NCBI GenBank assembly: GCA_025677835.1
Contig: JAIXMR010000114.1
Span: 1-64,000, forward strand
Length of the DNA: 64,000 nt
Direction: 5' to 3'
From: Sporodiniella umbellata
Lineage: Eukaryota; Mucoromycota; Mucoromycetes; Mucorales; Rhizopodaceae
Shown: positions 12,397 through 23,783 of the stretch, in pieces
Position numbering within the stretch: the first letter of the stretch is position 1
Layout: every line of letters begins with the position of its first letter
Made by a program: the position numbers and the translations under genes
Notes under the pieces: generated by a model
What the model was told of the DNA's origin: nothing
Seen by the model: the letters and a program-made list of their open reading frames with translations, nothing else
Database searches by the model: none

Positions 12397-12569
12397 TTAT
12401 GGTACAACAGGACAGTGTTCTGCAATGGTTATACAGTAAGCAAAGATAAAATAATAACATTTTTTTTTCTGTCTTATATAGTTCAATTACTTGTCATATG
12501 ATTCTGAGATCCACATACTATACAAGTGGACTTTCCTTTTGTGTTATTTGTTGAATCTGTAGAGTGCAT
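12397..12569 (-). CDS. CCHC zinc-knuckle microprotein (33 aa)
   Basis: A 33-residue spliced ORF: exons 12569-12491 and 12419-12397 with a GTAATT donor and TTGCAG acceptor (71-nt intron). The joined sequence contains CIVCGSQNHMTKHC, a perfect C-x2-C-x4-H-x4-C zinc knuckle; the final Cys exists only after splicing. Zinc knuckles of this type bind single-stranded RNA or DNA in splicing, RNA-surveillance and retroelement proteins. It starts MHSTDSTNN and ends CPVVP. A pyrimidine-rich 5' leader precedes the ATG. It could instead be the last two exons of a longer gene (an AG lies just upstream of the ATG) or a gag remnant, but no other domain is visible nearby. Confidence 0.5.
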
Positions 12570-13831
12570 CTTCTGTATACTGTATGCGTATATATTGCTA
12601 GTTGTCTTTGCTTTTAAAAAAGATAAAGAGGTTTTAGGAAAATCAAAGGAAAAAAAAACAAGAGAGAGAAAAGAAAGAGATTGTGTGCAATTATATATAG
12701 TAAACATTTGTATAAGTCTATATCTACAGGTACATACTCTACTCTTTCAAAAATATTTTCTTATCTGATTCCGATCCGGTTGCTACACAGAATATACGTC
12801 AACAACTGACAGTAACGCGTCTCTGCATTCCCCTTTCTGTCACGTATGTATATATGAGTTCAGAGCCGCGGTTTTTTATCAATATTATTACTTTGTTTTT
12901 TTAATACAGAAACATCTTTATTCCTTGTTTGTTTTTTTTTTTAGTTTGCTACTGATAGCCTTTTGATATCTTTACAACGAAAGGCTTTTACTGCTAAAGT
13001 CCCAAAAGCGGATTTCCAAAAATAAAAGCAAATAAACAAAAAAAAAACGTTTTGATAATAGAGCATTGTTATTATTAAAAAACTATTTTTTAAACAAAAT
13101 GCCTAGTTTATTAGTTGGAGTTTCGTTATATCTATGCTTCTTTATATATCTTGCCAACTATTTATGACAAAAAGAGAGAGAAGTCAACAAACAAATATGC
13201 TTTATTTAAACCTTCGATTGCTTTTTTCCCCTCACTTTTTCATACTCAAAAGAGATTTAGCAACAATTTAACTAAAATACATATCCACTTATTTTATTAT
13301 TTAAAAGGCCGTAATGATAACACGCTCTCAGGTTGAGCTAAATAAAGACAAAGCGGCATCTTGCTTGATAAAAAATAAGGGGGGGGGAGAATAACACGTT
13401 TTGCTGATAACTACTATCTCTTGGTAGATATACACTTGCACAAAAAATTCGTTTTGAAAATAAACAGACCGATAAAAAATCTACGATTATTAATTGGTCA
13501 AATGATTGATATAACATGAGCTGGCAAGCCTTGTTTCTATTAGCCACTTTTTAATTTATTTTCGGTAATAGAGTACAGAGACCTTAATGTTTGGATAGAA
13601 ATACGCTTTGATTTAAGCGTTTATATATATACAAAGAGCTTTTCTTAACATAGGCAATTGTAATTTGAATAACTTTTCAATTGCTTGAGATATATTTTAA
13701 TAAATGAATGGTCTTTTCTATGTTCGAGTACGGCAGTTTAGTTCTGAAAGCCACTTTTTACACGTCACAAATTCCCTCACACTGATTAAAACCAATTTAG
13801 ACAAACGTTCTCTTTATTATATCAAATAGTA
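12570..13831. other. Intergenic stretch (divergent promoter region)
   Basis: Upstream region shared by the minus-strand zinc-knuckle gene and the plus-strand WBP11-like gene. AT-rich with T and A runs and a TATA-rich stretch near 13622-13630. The 69-codon minus ORF at 13338-13547 shows no family features. Confidence 0.5.
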
Positions 13832-15214
13832 ATGGGAAAATCAAATCGATCTATCAACCCTGCAGATGCTTTACGTAACTCCATTCAGATATATTATTTG
13901 AAAAAAGATTGTGTTTGTTTAACTCTTCTATTTCGTGTATGAATAGGTAAAAAGCAACGTAAACGAGAATTGAAAAAGGTAGTTTTTTTTTTGTGGAAAT
14001 GAGCAAGAACATGTTTATTTATTCGTTTTTTTCTTTTGGTATAGAATAAAGATGAACGCAAAAAAGCTCGAGATTCGGTGTTAGCAAAAAAGGATGTTGG
14101 AAAAGTAAAAAGCGAGATCTCTCGACTGGAAAGCATGGGTAAATACGATCAATATCTATAAAAAAGAATCTGCAAGTGACTGAAGATTTAGGTTTATGTG
14201 AATGCAGGTCAACTGGCTAAACCTGATCAAGTTCGCTTAGATAGTTTGAAAGCAGAGGCTTCTAAAATTGAGAAAGCTCAGAAGGTAAGCGAATAAGATA
14301 GAAAAGTTAGGACAATGATTTGACATCTTTTTTTTTAGAACTCTTCTCAACAACTTTCAAGGTAAAAAGGAAATATCCTTATCGTATCTACAGACGGACC
14401 CCAAAATGATAATAACATCATGTAACTATTATAGTGCACATGCTGCATACGCTGCTCGTATGCAAGAACACGAAAGTAAACATGAGGCACGTAAAATGGT
14501 CTACGATCCAAAAAGTGGAAAGTTTGTAGCAACCAAAAAGAAAGGTAAAGAAAGGGCTTGTATCGCTGTTTAGGCTGAACCTCTTGTTTAGATGTGAAGA
14601 CCGAAAAGAAGGTAGTAGCAGATCAAGAGCACGAAGATTCAGATAGCGACTCTGACTCAAGCTCGGTCAGCAGTATGAGCAGCGACGAAAGTATAGAAGG
14701 AATTGAAAAAGAAGAAAAAGAGGATAAGGAAGAGACCAAGCAATCAGAGATAACAGAATCTGATGACGAGTATGAAATCCCGTTACCGCCAGGACCTCCG
14801 CCTTCTAAACCTTTTGTCTCTCAGTTCCCTATCACTCAAAACTATGGCGGTCGGATCCCACCACCTCCACCACCTCCTTTACCTTATCATTCTATGCCTC
14901 AATATCACCATCCACCATCTTACGCCAATTTAACGTATCCTCCTAGACCCTATACTCATTCTGCTTTTCCACCTGTGCATTATGAAGCACAGCCTACACG
15001 GTCTCCAGTGCATTATGAAGCACCACCCACACGACCACCTATACGTTATGAAAACAAAACTAACCCTCCGCCATCATCTAGTACTGCAGAGCCTAAAAAG
15101 CCTGTAGTGGCCACCATTTCGGCTGAACCCCAATTAAGAGACCTTCAAAAAGAACTTTTGGGCTTCGTGCCCGCTGCTGTACGTCGCAGACAAGTAAAAA
15201 AAGGAGGGGAGTAA
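13832..15214 (+). CDS. WW-domain-binding protein 11-like splicing factor
   Basis: WBP11 (SIPP1/Npw38BP) is a nuclear factor that binds WW-domain proteins and PP1 and helps activate the spliceosome. Exons 13832-13874, 13947-13978, 14045-14138, 14208-14284, 14339-14361, 14435-14544 and 14592-15214 give 333 residues. The N-terminus has the family signature: GKSNRSINPADAL followed by RKKQRKRELKKNKDERKKAR and a short coiled coil. The middle is acidic (SDSDSDSSSVSSMSSDES) and the C-terminus is proline-rich, with PLPPGPPPSKP and a PPPPPPPLP run that suit WW domains, and a repeated VHYEAxPTR unit. It ends in a conserved-looking LLGFVPAAVRRRQVKK. Converges on the CBM21 gene. Confidence 0.88.
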
Positions 15215-15365
15215 TAAAGTGATTTCATCGTAGTTGAGAAACAGTCAAAAACGAAATCATATACACACACAAAGGATACTTTATTTTAAAAAAGAAAGGA
15301 GGGAGAAGAAGGAAATATTTACAACATACATATACATCCGTAAAGATATGTATATGTATTGGTAT

Positions 15366-16064
15366 TTATACCCATGTAATGTTCGAGTGAGATGCGGGGT
15401 GATCATCCTTTTGATGAGGGAAATAATGAAAATGGTGATGGGAAGGACAATAAGCGGCTTCAGTCAACTCCTCATCATCGTCTGAAGAAGAAGAAGAACC
15501 GTTGAATTCATCTTCCTCGATGACTTTGTGAAGAATATCCAATTGATAGTTTTGGTCTGAATTATTATCCCAAAAGTCACGTCCGTCGACCGTATAGAGT
15601 ATAGCAAAGTCGAGATGACGTATATGAGCACAATTGATTTGGAAAGCAAAGCGGTCCCATGTATTAGTGATGGGTTCCTTAAAAGCAGCGCTGATCTCTT
15701 TAAAAGAGACCCAGTCGTCTAGGGTATATCGAATCTTGACTTGTTTTTCAAAAGCCAGGTTGGCCACCTGACAGGTGCCCAGTAAAAAGCCGTTTTCTGA
15801 AAGCTCTAAATCTTCCATCCATACCGGTCCAGAAAGAGAATGGTCAGGCCAATTGGGGCAACGAAGAAAGTGCTGAATAGATGAGCACGTAGGATCGGAT
15901 TGACAGGCTATAGGCTTTTCGGACGTTAAAAAAAAACGGACATCTTCAAGCGAGCCGTTTTCTCGAAAATGAACCGATTTTTTAGGCTTCTTCTTGGTAT
16001 CAGGTGTAGGAGGACTAGTGAACGAAGGCTGTCTTTGGTGCACAAGCCTCACTCTACGATTCAT
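15366..16064 (-). CDS. Glycogen-targeting PP1 regulatory subunit (CBM21, Gac1-like)
   Basis: Such subunits bring type-1 phosphatase to glycogen and dephosphorylate glycogen synthase. Single exon, 232 residues. KKSVHF near residue 30 fits the RVxF PP1-docking motif. A CBM21 domain follows (about residues 75-185): GTCQVANLAFEKQVKIRYT, then DDWVSF, TNTWDRFAF and FWDNNSDQNYQ, all standard positions of the fold. The tail is acidic and serine-rich (NGSSSSSDDDEELTEAAY). It is shorter than yeast Gac1 and closer in size to animal PPP1R3 proteins. With the PAS kinase 9 kb away it suggests local genes for glycogen control, but no shared regulation is visible. Confidence 0.92.
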   Translation of the reverse strand: MNRRVRLVHQRQPSFTSPPTPDTKKKPKKSVHFRENGSLEDVRFFLTSEKPIACQSDPTCSSIQHFLRCPNWPDHSLSGPVWMEDLELSENGFLLGTCQVANLAFEKQVKIRYTLDDWVSFKEISAAFKEPITNTWDRFAFQINCAHIRHLDFAILYTVDGRDFWDNNSDQNYQLDILHKVIEEDEFNGSSSSSDDDEELTEAAYCPSHHHFHYFPHQKDDHPASHSNITWV

Positions 16065-17147
16065 TTAAGAGGATATGTTTGTAAATAAAATAGAAGTGTT
16101 TGATTGAAAATATTTAGAAAAGAAAAAAATAAGAAAAGAAAAAGTTTCAGGTTAAAAAAGAAAGAGAGACAATTGAATAAAAAATGGCCAAAAGAAGTTT
16201 AAATATCGTACAACGGTTTTTGCCGCTTTTTTTATATTTATCTTTTTATGTATTTTCTTAGTTTAGAGTTAAAAGGAGACTCAAAATAAAAGAGAAACTA
16301 GAATCCCAATTCTTTTAGATTGTTATTTACAATTAGAATAAGAGGAGCCATAAGCCTTACATTGTACCATCAGTTATTGTTCGTGTTTTAAAGTCATCTT
16401 TGCATGATTGATGGTCTTTTTATCAGCAGATTTTTTTTTTGTGGACTTCTTTTTTCTTTTAAAGACTTTATTTTCTTTTCACTTTGTTTTTTACTTTCTG
16501 TAGTGTCTGCCAAAATAGCCTATCTTTGACGATTTATTCACACACACATATACACATATGCAGCTATAGAGTTAAACTATTGTTTGCCTTCCCTTTGTTG
16601 TTGTTGTTTTTTTTTTTTCACAGGAACACAAAAGAACATGTATTTCTTTTTATGCACCAGTGTATACAGAAAATACAAAAAGATAATCAAGAAAACGGGT
16701 GACATACTTCTTTAGTCCAAACAGAGCTAAAATAGTAGAAAACATGTATAAAGTTTACGCTATTATCCCTCAAAATTCCGCTTCAATTGTCTATCTTTAT
16801 TTTCCAGGCGATGAATATCTATAATCAACACATTACTCCAAAAAAAAAAAAAAGAAAACCAATAGGATAAACGAACAAGTTTTTTTTTTAGGAAACATAT
16901 ATAGTTCCCTTAAAAGCTTATTTTTTTATAGCCAAGAACAAAACAGTTCGTTATTAAATACAGCAAACAATCTTCTTTCTTTCTCCTAATAAATAAGAAT
17001 AGCCACGAATCATCACAATGCTGCTTACACACTCTTGTTAAGGATTGATTGAGAGTTTAAAAGTGTCGTACAAAACTTTTACTTTTTTCTTTTTTCCCTC
17101 AGTTTTAATTTTTTTTTTTTTTCTTGTCCATTTATACTTTTATTAGA
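16065..17147. other. Intergenic stretch
   Basis: Divergent promoter region between the CBM21 gene and the PRPP synthetase-like gene. A 26-codon ORF at 16183-16263 (+) reads MAKRSLNIVQRFLPLFLYLS and is hydrophobic, but nothing shows that it is used. Several T and A runs occur (16608-16619, 16840-16853). Confidence 0.45.
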
Positions 17148-18501
17148 ATGAAGCGACCTATTGTTCTTAGTGGGTCGTCCCATCCTCAGTTCGCTCAAGA
17201 TATATGTGATCGCCTTGGTATCGAGCCCGCTCAGTGCCGTCTGTCTAAGTTTAGTAATAATGAGACTAGTGTGGAACTCCGAGACAGTGTTCGTGAACAG
17301 AATGTTTTCATCGTACAATCAGGCTGTGGACACGTTAACGACAATTTTATTGAGCTCTTGATCATGATTCAAGCCTGTAAAACCGTCTCTGCTAGTAAAG
17401 TGACTGCAGTTATCCCTTTTTTCCCTTACTCTAGACAACCAGACGATCGCTATAAGCGTTCAGGTGCCCCGTTCATAAGACCCCCTCCAATGACAGTACC
17501 TTCCACACCCACGGGTACAGCGCCTTCTATTCTCTCTTTGAACGAAAACTCCTCTTTTCTTCATGAGCTCGAATTAAAACAACAAATAGTTTTAAATGGG
17601 GCCTTATCGAAAAAGCCTCTTATTCATACAAATACAAACCATGACGGCTATAAGCAATGGCTAGTCAGATCTGGCACTTTAATAGCCGACCTATTGACCT
17701 GTGCAGGTATAAAAAAAAAAATTTATTATCCACCTTCTGTTTTTATCCAAGTAAACTTATTCCTCTCATCCAATTAAAGGCGCCGATCATATTATCACAA
17801 TGGATTTACACGATCCTCAAGTAAGTGGGGCTTCTCTCTTTTTCAGGGCAACTAACGTATTGATATGTACAAAGTTTCAAGGATTTTTTGATTGTCCAGT
17901 TGATAACTTGTCCTCTTTGCCTTTTATGACAAAGTACATTCATTTCAATATTCCCAATTACAAGAAAGCTATTATTGTTTCTCCTGACGCTGGTGGTGCT
18001 AAAAGGTAAAATACTTTTCTATCTACATTACAGTTTTTTTAAAAAAATCCTTATCTTTTAAGAGCCACTACTATTGCCGATAAGCTTTATATGGATTTTG
18101 CTCTTATTCACAAAGAGCGTCGACGTCCAGATAAAACCCAAAAACACGATTTGATGCTGGTGGGCGACGTAAGAGACAGAGTGTGTATTCTGATTGACGA
18201 CATTGCCGACACTTCATTTACTATCACCAAAGCAGCCCAACTCCTTCACGAAAATGGTGCGCTTGAAATTTACGCACTGATCACCCATGCTATTCTTTCA
18301 GGTGATGCTTTGGATCGTATTCAAAAAAGTTATTTGGATCATGTCATTGTCAGCGATAGTATCCCCCAATACGAACATCTCAAGCGTGCCAAAAAGATAC
18401 AAGTATCTCCTATCTCTTCTTTATTTGCTGAGGCCATTCGAAGAATTCACTTTGGTGAAAGTGTAAGTATCTTATTTGACCCTGCTTTTGAAGTATCATA
18501 G
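17148..18501 (+). CDS. Ribose-phosphate pyrophosphokinase family (Prs1/Prs5-type)
   Basis: PRPP synthetase makes 5-phosphoribosyl-1-pyrophosphate for nucleotide, His and Trp synthesis. Exons 17148-17706, 17780-17820, 17875-18005 and 18063-18501 give 389 residues. Family hallmarks: [18 protein letters not shown] start, [26 protein letters not shown] with [24 protein letters not shown], and [17 protein letters not shown]. Two oddities: an insertion of about 60 residues after DRYKRSGAP, where enzymes normally have the short catalytic loop, and a PRPP loop reading DDIADTSFT instead of the usual DD-x-x-DT-CGT. Fungal Prs1 and Prs5 subunits also carry non-homologous insertions, so this may be a regulatory or non-catalytic subunit. 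The start at 17148 is the first ATG. Converges on CDC6 with 64 nt between stops. Confidence 0.9.
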
Positions 18502-18565
18502 AAAAAAAAAAAAAAAAAAAAAAACAGAAAGTTGTTAGAGTAAAATAAAAATTCTATAACCGTTT

Positions 18566-20275
18566 TTATTTAAGTCCTTGTCTTATCATGGCTTCATGAA
18601 GCCAACTGCTCAATAGAGGAACATCCTCAATCATTTGAAGAATTTCGTTATCTTGTACACTCAGTTGAACCTTTCTTGCTGTTTCTTCTCTGCTTTTACT
18701 TAGACTTAGCAAACTTGATGTTTCCAACATAGATATCAGATCGTTCAATTCAGACTTAGTCACAGCAGAAACTGTAGTAGCTGTATCACCACAGAGTGAA
18801 CTATACTCTTTTCGAAACTATTAGAGAGGATGTGAGCCTTTGTTTTTCACTGCTGTTAGTTGTATACGTTACTTTTCCTAGAGTCACATGTTTATTTGTC
18901 TTTTTCATTATGTAAAATACACCTAAAACGATTTTTTGTTGCAAGTTGAGTGCTTTCAGCTTTTGAACCATAGGGCTCCCAAAAACGGTGTTCAAGACCT
19001 GCATGACATGTTTAATAGAAACCTTGGGTTCCAGTATTTTTTGTTCTCCGGCTTTTTCTAATTTTTTTTGTTCCATCTCTGCCACCTCAATTGCCTGTCG
19101 ACACACATCAAGGGCCGTTCTCAAATCCCCCATAGAAGCTGCAATTTTGCGTGAACAGAGCTCTACAGCAGCAGGTTGGAATAAAGGCAAAGGGGTATCT
19201 GTGGAAGATGTATCCACAAGTGAGTATAATCGATCTTTAATAATTGTAGACACTTCAGATACACTATAAGGATTGAAATTCAACAGTTTGGGTTCACCTA
19301 AGAAAAAATTCAGTAAACGTTCATTTTATATGCCCTTTTCGTTTACAGTTCTTGGCTCGAAGTCGAGGTAATATACGGTCTGTCAAGTCGAGTGCATTCG
19401 CAATACCTATCAAAACCAATCGCGAATCAGCCAAGGAGGCCCATTCGAAAAGTTTGTATAAAACGTCCTGCTCTTTTGTAATAAGCGAATCGATTTCATC
19501 TAAGATCACAACGCTAACAGACAATTTAGGTCTATACTTGTCTTTTTTTTTTTTTTTTTTTTGGCAAATAATGAAATATATACTTTAAAGTGCTTTTTTT
19601 GGAATTCATCAAAGAGTGTGCCTGTTGAATCAAGTCCGATTGTATAGTTGCGTTTTTTTGTTTCCAAGCTTCCACTAGTTTTACATAGATCTGTTTGGGT
19701 TCCTTGACCGTCATACAGTTGATGACTGTTGTGTTGACTTTATGAGCTGTATGACGTACACTTTCTTCCATTGTCCGCATTACCTCTGTCAACATGGCGG
19801 TCTTTCCAGTGCCTGGCATGCCTGAGATGTAAAAACTTCCTGGCTGGTTAGAGAGAACATGATCTCTATAAAACTCTACCATCACTTCTCTTTCTTGACC
19901 TCGACCGACAAGTCGCGATGGTACAGCGGTACGACGAAATACTGCCTTTGCATCTTGGTATAAGCTAGTACGATCTCTTTGTTGATTTGATTTCAAATAG
20001 GTTGTTTTGACATTTTTGGTATTTTCTGTTTTAGAGAAATATCAATATATAATGGGGAAGATGTTGAAGATAAGGCTATTACTTTTTGGGCCGTACCTTG
20101 GGAAATCGATTTTGATTTTGTAGGTTTTTTATTGACAGTCTGATCTCCTTCAGTTTTTTCTCTTTGTCGTTTAGTCCTGACTAATAAAGCCAAAGCAGTT
20201 ATTTAGAACCTCTTTTTATCTTTCTTTTTTGTTTGGCCCGTTCGATTTCTACAAACAAATCTTACCTGTAACCAT
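18566..20275 (-). CDS. CDC6: Cdc6/Cdc18 replication-licensing AAA+ ATPase
   Basis: Cdc6 binds ORC at origins and loads the MCM helicase in G1. Exons 20275-20266, 20180-20097, 20025-19584, 19531-19347, 19297-18873 and 18817-18566 give 465 residues. A basic N-terminus precedes the Cdc6 lead-in (YQDAKAVFRRTAVPSRLVGR). Walker A is GMPGTGKT at 100-107, Walker B ILDEID at 188-193, then sensor-1 GIANALDLTDRILPRL and sensor-2 MGDLRTALDVCRQAIE. The winged-helix end reads QKIVLGVFYIMKKTNKHVTL through SELNDLISMLE to WLHEAMIRQGLK. The first exon encodes only MVT plus one base. The N-terminus (TKRQREK, SKSIS) could hold nuclear-localisation and CDK sites, but no strong (S/T)PxK/R site is visible. Confidence 0.92.
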
Positions 20276-22140
20276 CGTAAAGCAAAGTAAAGAAGTTGCT
20301 ACTCCAGCGCGCTTTTTTTTTTTTTTTTTTTTTTTTTCAATACAGAAAACGACCGGTTATGACTGTCCACTTTTTTTTTATGGGGTGGTAAACGTATAAC
20401 AACTGACTGTTTTTTTTCGTCCAGTTTTTTTTTTTCCTCTTTCTTTCTAACTAAATTTTTCTATCAAAAGGAAGCGTAAGTAGTATTTTTTCCTTTTTGT
20501 CGCTTGAAGGGTGAAAAAAAAAAAAAGGATTTTAAGAAGGTTGTCAACGCAGTAGACATTTGTTGTTTGACCGATACAAAAGTCCAAGATCAACCGAAAT
20601 AGACATCTAAACAATTTATTGGAATGAGAGACAGACCAATGAATTACTACCATGTCGCACACCCTTTATAAAGCTTTTACTTTTATTTACTTTGTTTTTA
20701 AACGCGAGATAAACTGATTCAATGGCTTTTTTTTTTTTTAGATAATACCTACTGCTTTTAACGTTATCCCTGATGGCGCAATTGAAATAAAAAACAGTAT
20801 ATATGACAGAGGTGTCTTTTCATTGTTGTTTTAAGCTTGAGAAAGATTATAGCAAGCGTTTTTTTAGGGTTTTATGTGGCCAAACCTAGGTAATGTTTTC
20901 CTAACAGGCACAAACGTGTTATATTCTCCAAAAAAAAAAATCTATGGTTTTGCATACTTTATCAGTGTATTTTATTCGGTAGAGTAAGAAATGATGTTTT
21001 TTTCTTGCCTTTACTATAAAATCGTTTGTATTGCTAGTTTTGTCTTAACAGCCTTTTTGCCACTGGGCTGATACAATTGAACTCAAGGTCCTTAGGAAAA
21101 CCATGGATAGCTCAGTTTTTCGGGGACAAATGAAATTACCCTGTCAATTTGATAAAGCTGACAAACTCGACTACATTTAGGTTTATCTTTGCTTGTATTG
21201 ATTGTATGTGAATGCTAGATTGAAATGGGCAACTGCAGCTCTTCCCCCCCCCCTTTTTTTTTGTGTATAGCTAATAAGCTTACATACTTGAATAACTAAG
21301 ATAAAAAAAAATAGACTATGTTATTTTTACAGTACAGTCTATCGAGTTTTGTGAGGCTATGGTAACAGTAAGGGCTGTTGATGTACGAAAGTCACCCAGA
21401 TTGAAAGGAAAACTCTGCAGCACATTACAAGTCAAGTGTATATAGAGTACTATTGGCTTAAGTATAGACAGTATCGTCATTTGCTTGTCCAATATCAATA
21501 GTTTAACACGGCTCAAGTATCTCTTTCTTTGCTATTTGTTAGATCAGTGAAAAGCTCTCAAATCCATTTTACAAGTAGACTTATTTTAGTCTGGGTAGTG
21601 GTAATCTCTCCAAATGATTAGGACCAAGTATAGGAAATTTACTTTCATAATGCACATCGTTTTTCCTAGCTATACAAAGCCCTTATAGCACGATACTGTC
21701 CATTGTCTAAAGAATCCATAGAGCGAAATTTGTTACAAAAACATTCTAAAGACTCGTTGATATATGTAGCAGCCTGTAAGCCTCCGTAGGTTTCAGCACA
21801 TTTATTTTTATTGGCAAAAATGAATTGCTCTAGAAGGTACATACATCTAATATCCTGAGCATTGCAACAGTGAATATATCAGTCAATATCACTAAAAGCC
21901 TTGCTACAAACAGCTGACTGATTCTTTGTACCAAAAAAAAAAAAAAAAAAAAGATATATATATATTGGAGAAAAACCTTGACAGTTTTCAATTTATAATT
22001 CTTGCATTTTCTTATTTTCATTTTTTCTTTCCGCACCCTGTGCTTATGTTTATTGTATAAATAATTATTATCAGTTTCTTTTTTCTTTTCTGCCTTTCAA
22101 TTGCTCTTCTCCTCACTCTCTCCTTTCTTACTCTTACATT
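20276..22140. other. Gene-poor stretch with one unassigned ORF
   Basis: Promoter of CDC6 and 5' region of the Ytp1-like gene. It holds a 24-T run at 20314-20337, other homopolymers and the ORF listed at 21666-21848. An open segment near 21101-21180 (+), MDSSVFRGQMKLPCQFDKAD, looks coding-like but is only 25 codons. Confidence 0.45.
21666..21848 (-). other. Unassigned 60-codon ORF, coding-like
   Basis: Starts MYVYLLEQFIFANKNKCAET, continues YGGLQAATYINESLECFCNK and ends GQYRAIRALYS before TAG. Its residue composition is balanced and unlike the poly-Phe and poly-Lys noise around it. A TAG directly precedes the ATG in frame, but ATTAG/ATG could also be a splice acceptor. No signal peptide or known domain is visible; three Cys residues are present. 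It could be the last exon of a lost or unrecognised gene or a mobile-element remnant. Confidence 0.3.
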
Positions 22141-22476
22141 ATGTCTGAGCACGAGCATGCTAGCGGCATGGGGCATAGCCATAATTTAGATCCGTCTTTG
22201 TTTAGTGAGAATGCAGCAACCAACGATCCAATTGGACTTATCATGACACTTCACATTATATTCATGGTGGCATGTAATAACTGAATCACAAATAAATTCA
22301 TCTTTGAGTTCCTTTGTCTAATTGGTAATAGCCTTTGGTATTCTTTATCCTTTAGGAATGGTCTTAGGATTAGCTAAAAACAAATGGCATGTTCCCGTAC
22401 AAATTTTGGCCAGTGCTTTATTTATTATTGGTTATTTTCTAGCGCATGCTCATAACGGCAGAAATTATGTATGTTT

Positions 22477-22508
<32 letters not shown>

Positions 22509-23783
22509 CTTGGCTCAAAAGACACTGATTATTAATCACATCTATTTATGTATTTTCATTTATTTAGGAGCCTCATATAGCCCATCGGAAATTTGCAGAT
22601 GTAGTGATATGGGCTGTAATCATCCAGTTTGTTTTAGGAGTTTATCTTAAGCTTCATTTAGAGAAAAGCTTTCATGGAAAGATAAGACCTGTGTTAGTTA
22701 AAGTACATAAAGTACTAGGTGCCCTTATTCCGGTAATTGGCTACGTACAAATCATGCTAGGTGTAATTGCATCCTTGGGTTTTTGCTATGGAGGTAGTAC
22801 ATCACTGACTTTTTTTTTTTTTGCATTTATACAAAGCTTACTTTTATTGTCTCTTGATCAGGTCATACCGGGCAATGTTTAGCACATTTTATTATGGGTT
22901 CTTCTTTTGTAGGCTATGGTATTTTGTTATTGTTATCACTTCGTGTGGGCGGCCCTTGGTTATTACGCAAAGGAAAAAGTCAAGAATGGTACGACAGTTG
23001 GGTAATTATGCTTTGGGGTATTGTAAATACGTTTACAGAACACAGGTAATGTCTACAAGAAAGCAAACCAAAATTAGAAAAAGGCGAGTGATAGCTCAAC
23101 TTTTTGGTATAGATGGGGCCAGCCTTGGAACCATGGTGATTACCAACACACGTCTATGGGCATTATTTGGTGGGCTGCTGGTTTAGTTGGTATCTTTTTG
23201 AGCCGCGATGGGAAAAGATCAGTCATACCTTCTGTATTGATAATCCTGACTGCTGTTTCTTTTCAAGGGCACGCTCAGCATGTAGCCAACAGTGGTGCTA
23301 TTCATTCTTATTTTGGGTACATGCTGATGGCAGGGGGATTAAGTCGTATTATTGAGATTTGCTTTGTTTGGAAAAAAGGACAGTTTGATAGCATATCACC
23401 CTGGCAATACCTTCCTCCTCTTGTAAGTCTCACATATCGCTTTTTTTTTTTTTTAGTGTTGAACTGATTTTGTACAGACATTGACTTTAGCTGGATTGCT
23501 ATTTATGGGGTCTACAGAAGAACAGCTGGGCTACTTGGCTTTTATAGATGTCGACATTAGCTCTTATATGAACATATTGCTCTCGTTTGGTTTTATTGTC
23601 TTTTTGTTTGCGTTTTGTTTGATTTATCTTTGGGAGCATTTAACAAACTATCCAAATCCTTCTAATCGAAACAACGAGGGCTATACAGAAGTCGATAGTG
23701 AAAACACTATACTAGACACCTCCAGTGCGTTTCTTGAAGACGATGAAGAAGGGGATGCTTTGGAACTTAAGCCAACTAAATAA
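22141..23783 (+). CDS. Ytp1-family multi-pass membrane protein
   Basis: Ytp1 family (DUF2427 region followed by the Ytp1 region); the biochemical role is not established. Exons 22141-22273, 22332-22468, 22568-22793, 22862-23045, 23113-23422 and 23478-23783 give 431 residues. The N-terminus is His-rich (SEHEHASGMGHSHN). About ten hydrophobic segments follow, with polar His motifs in the cytochrome-b561-like half (LAHAHNGRNYEPHIAHRKF, VKVHKVLGALIPVIGYV) and a second block with CLAHFIMGSS, GQPWNHGDYQHTSMG and QGHAQHVANSGAIHS. The C-terminus is acidic. The His residues could bind haem or metal, which is inference. Intron 2 contains an (AT)n repeat. Confidence 0.85.
22480..22508. repeat. (AT)n microsatellite in Ytp1-like intron 2
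   Basis: About 14 AT units directly after the intron donor. Confidence 0.95.

Noticed and set aside
12526..12768. 80-codon plus-strand ORF over the zinc-knuckle gene
   Set aside because: Low-complexity, antisense to a better-supported spliced gene.
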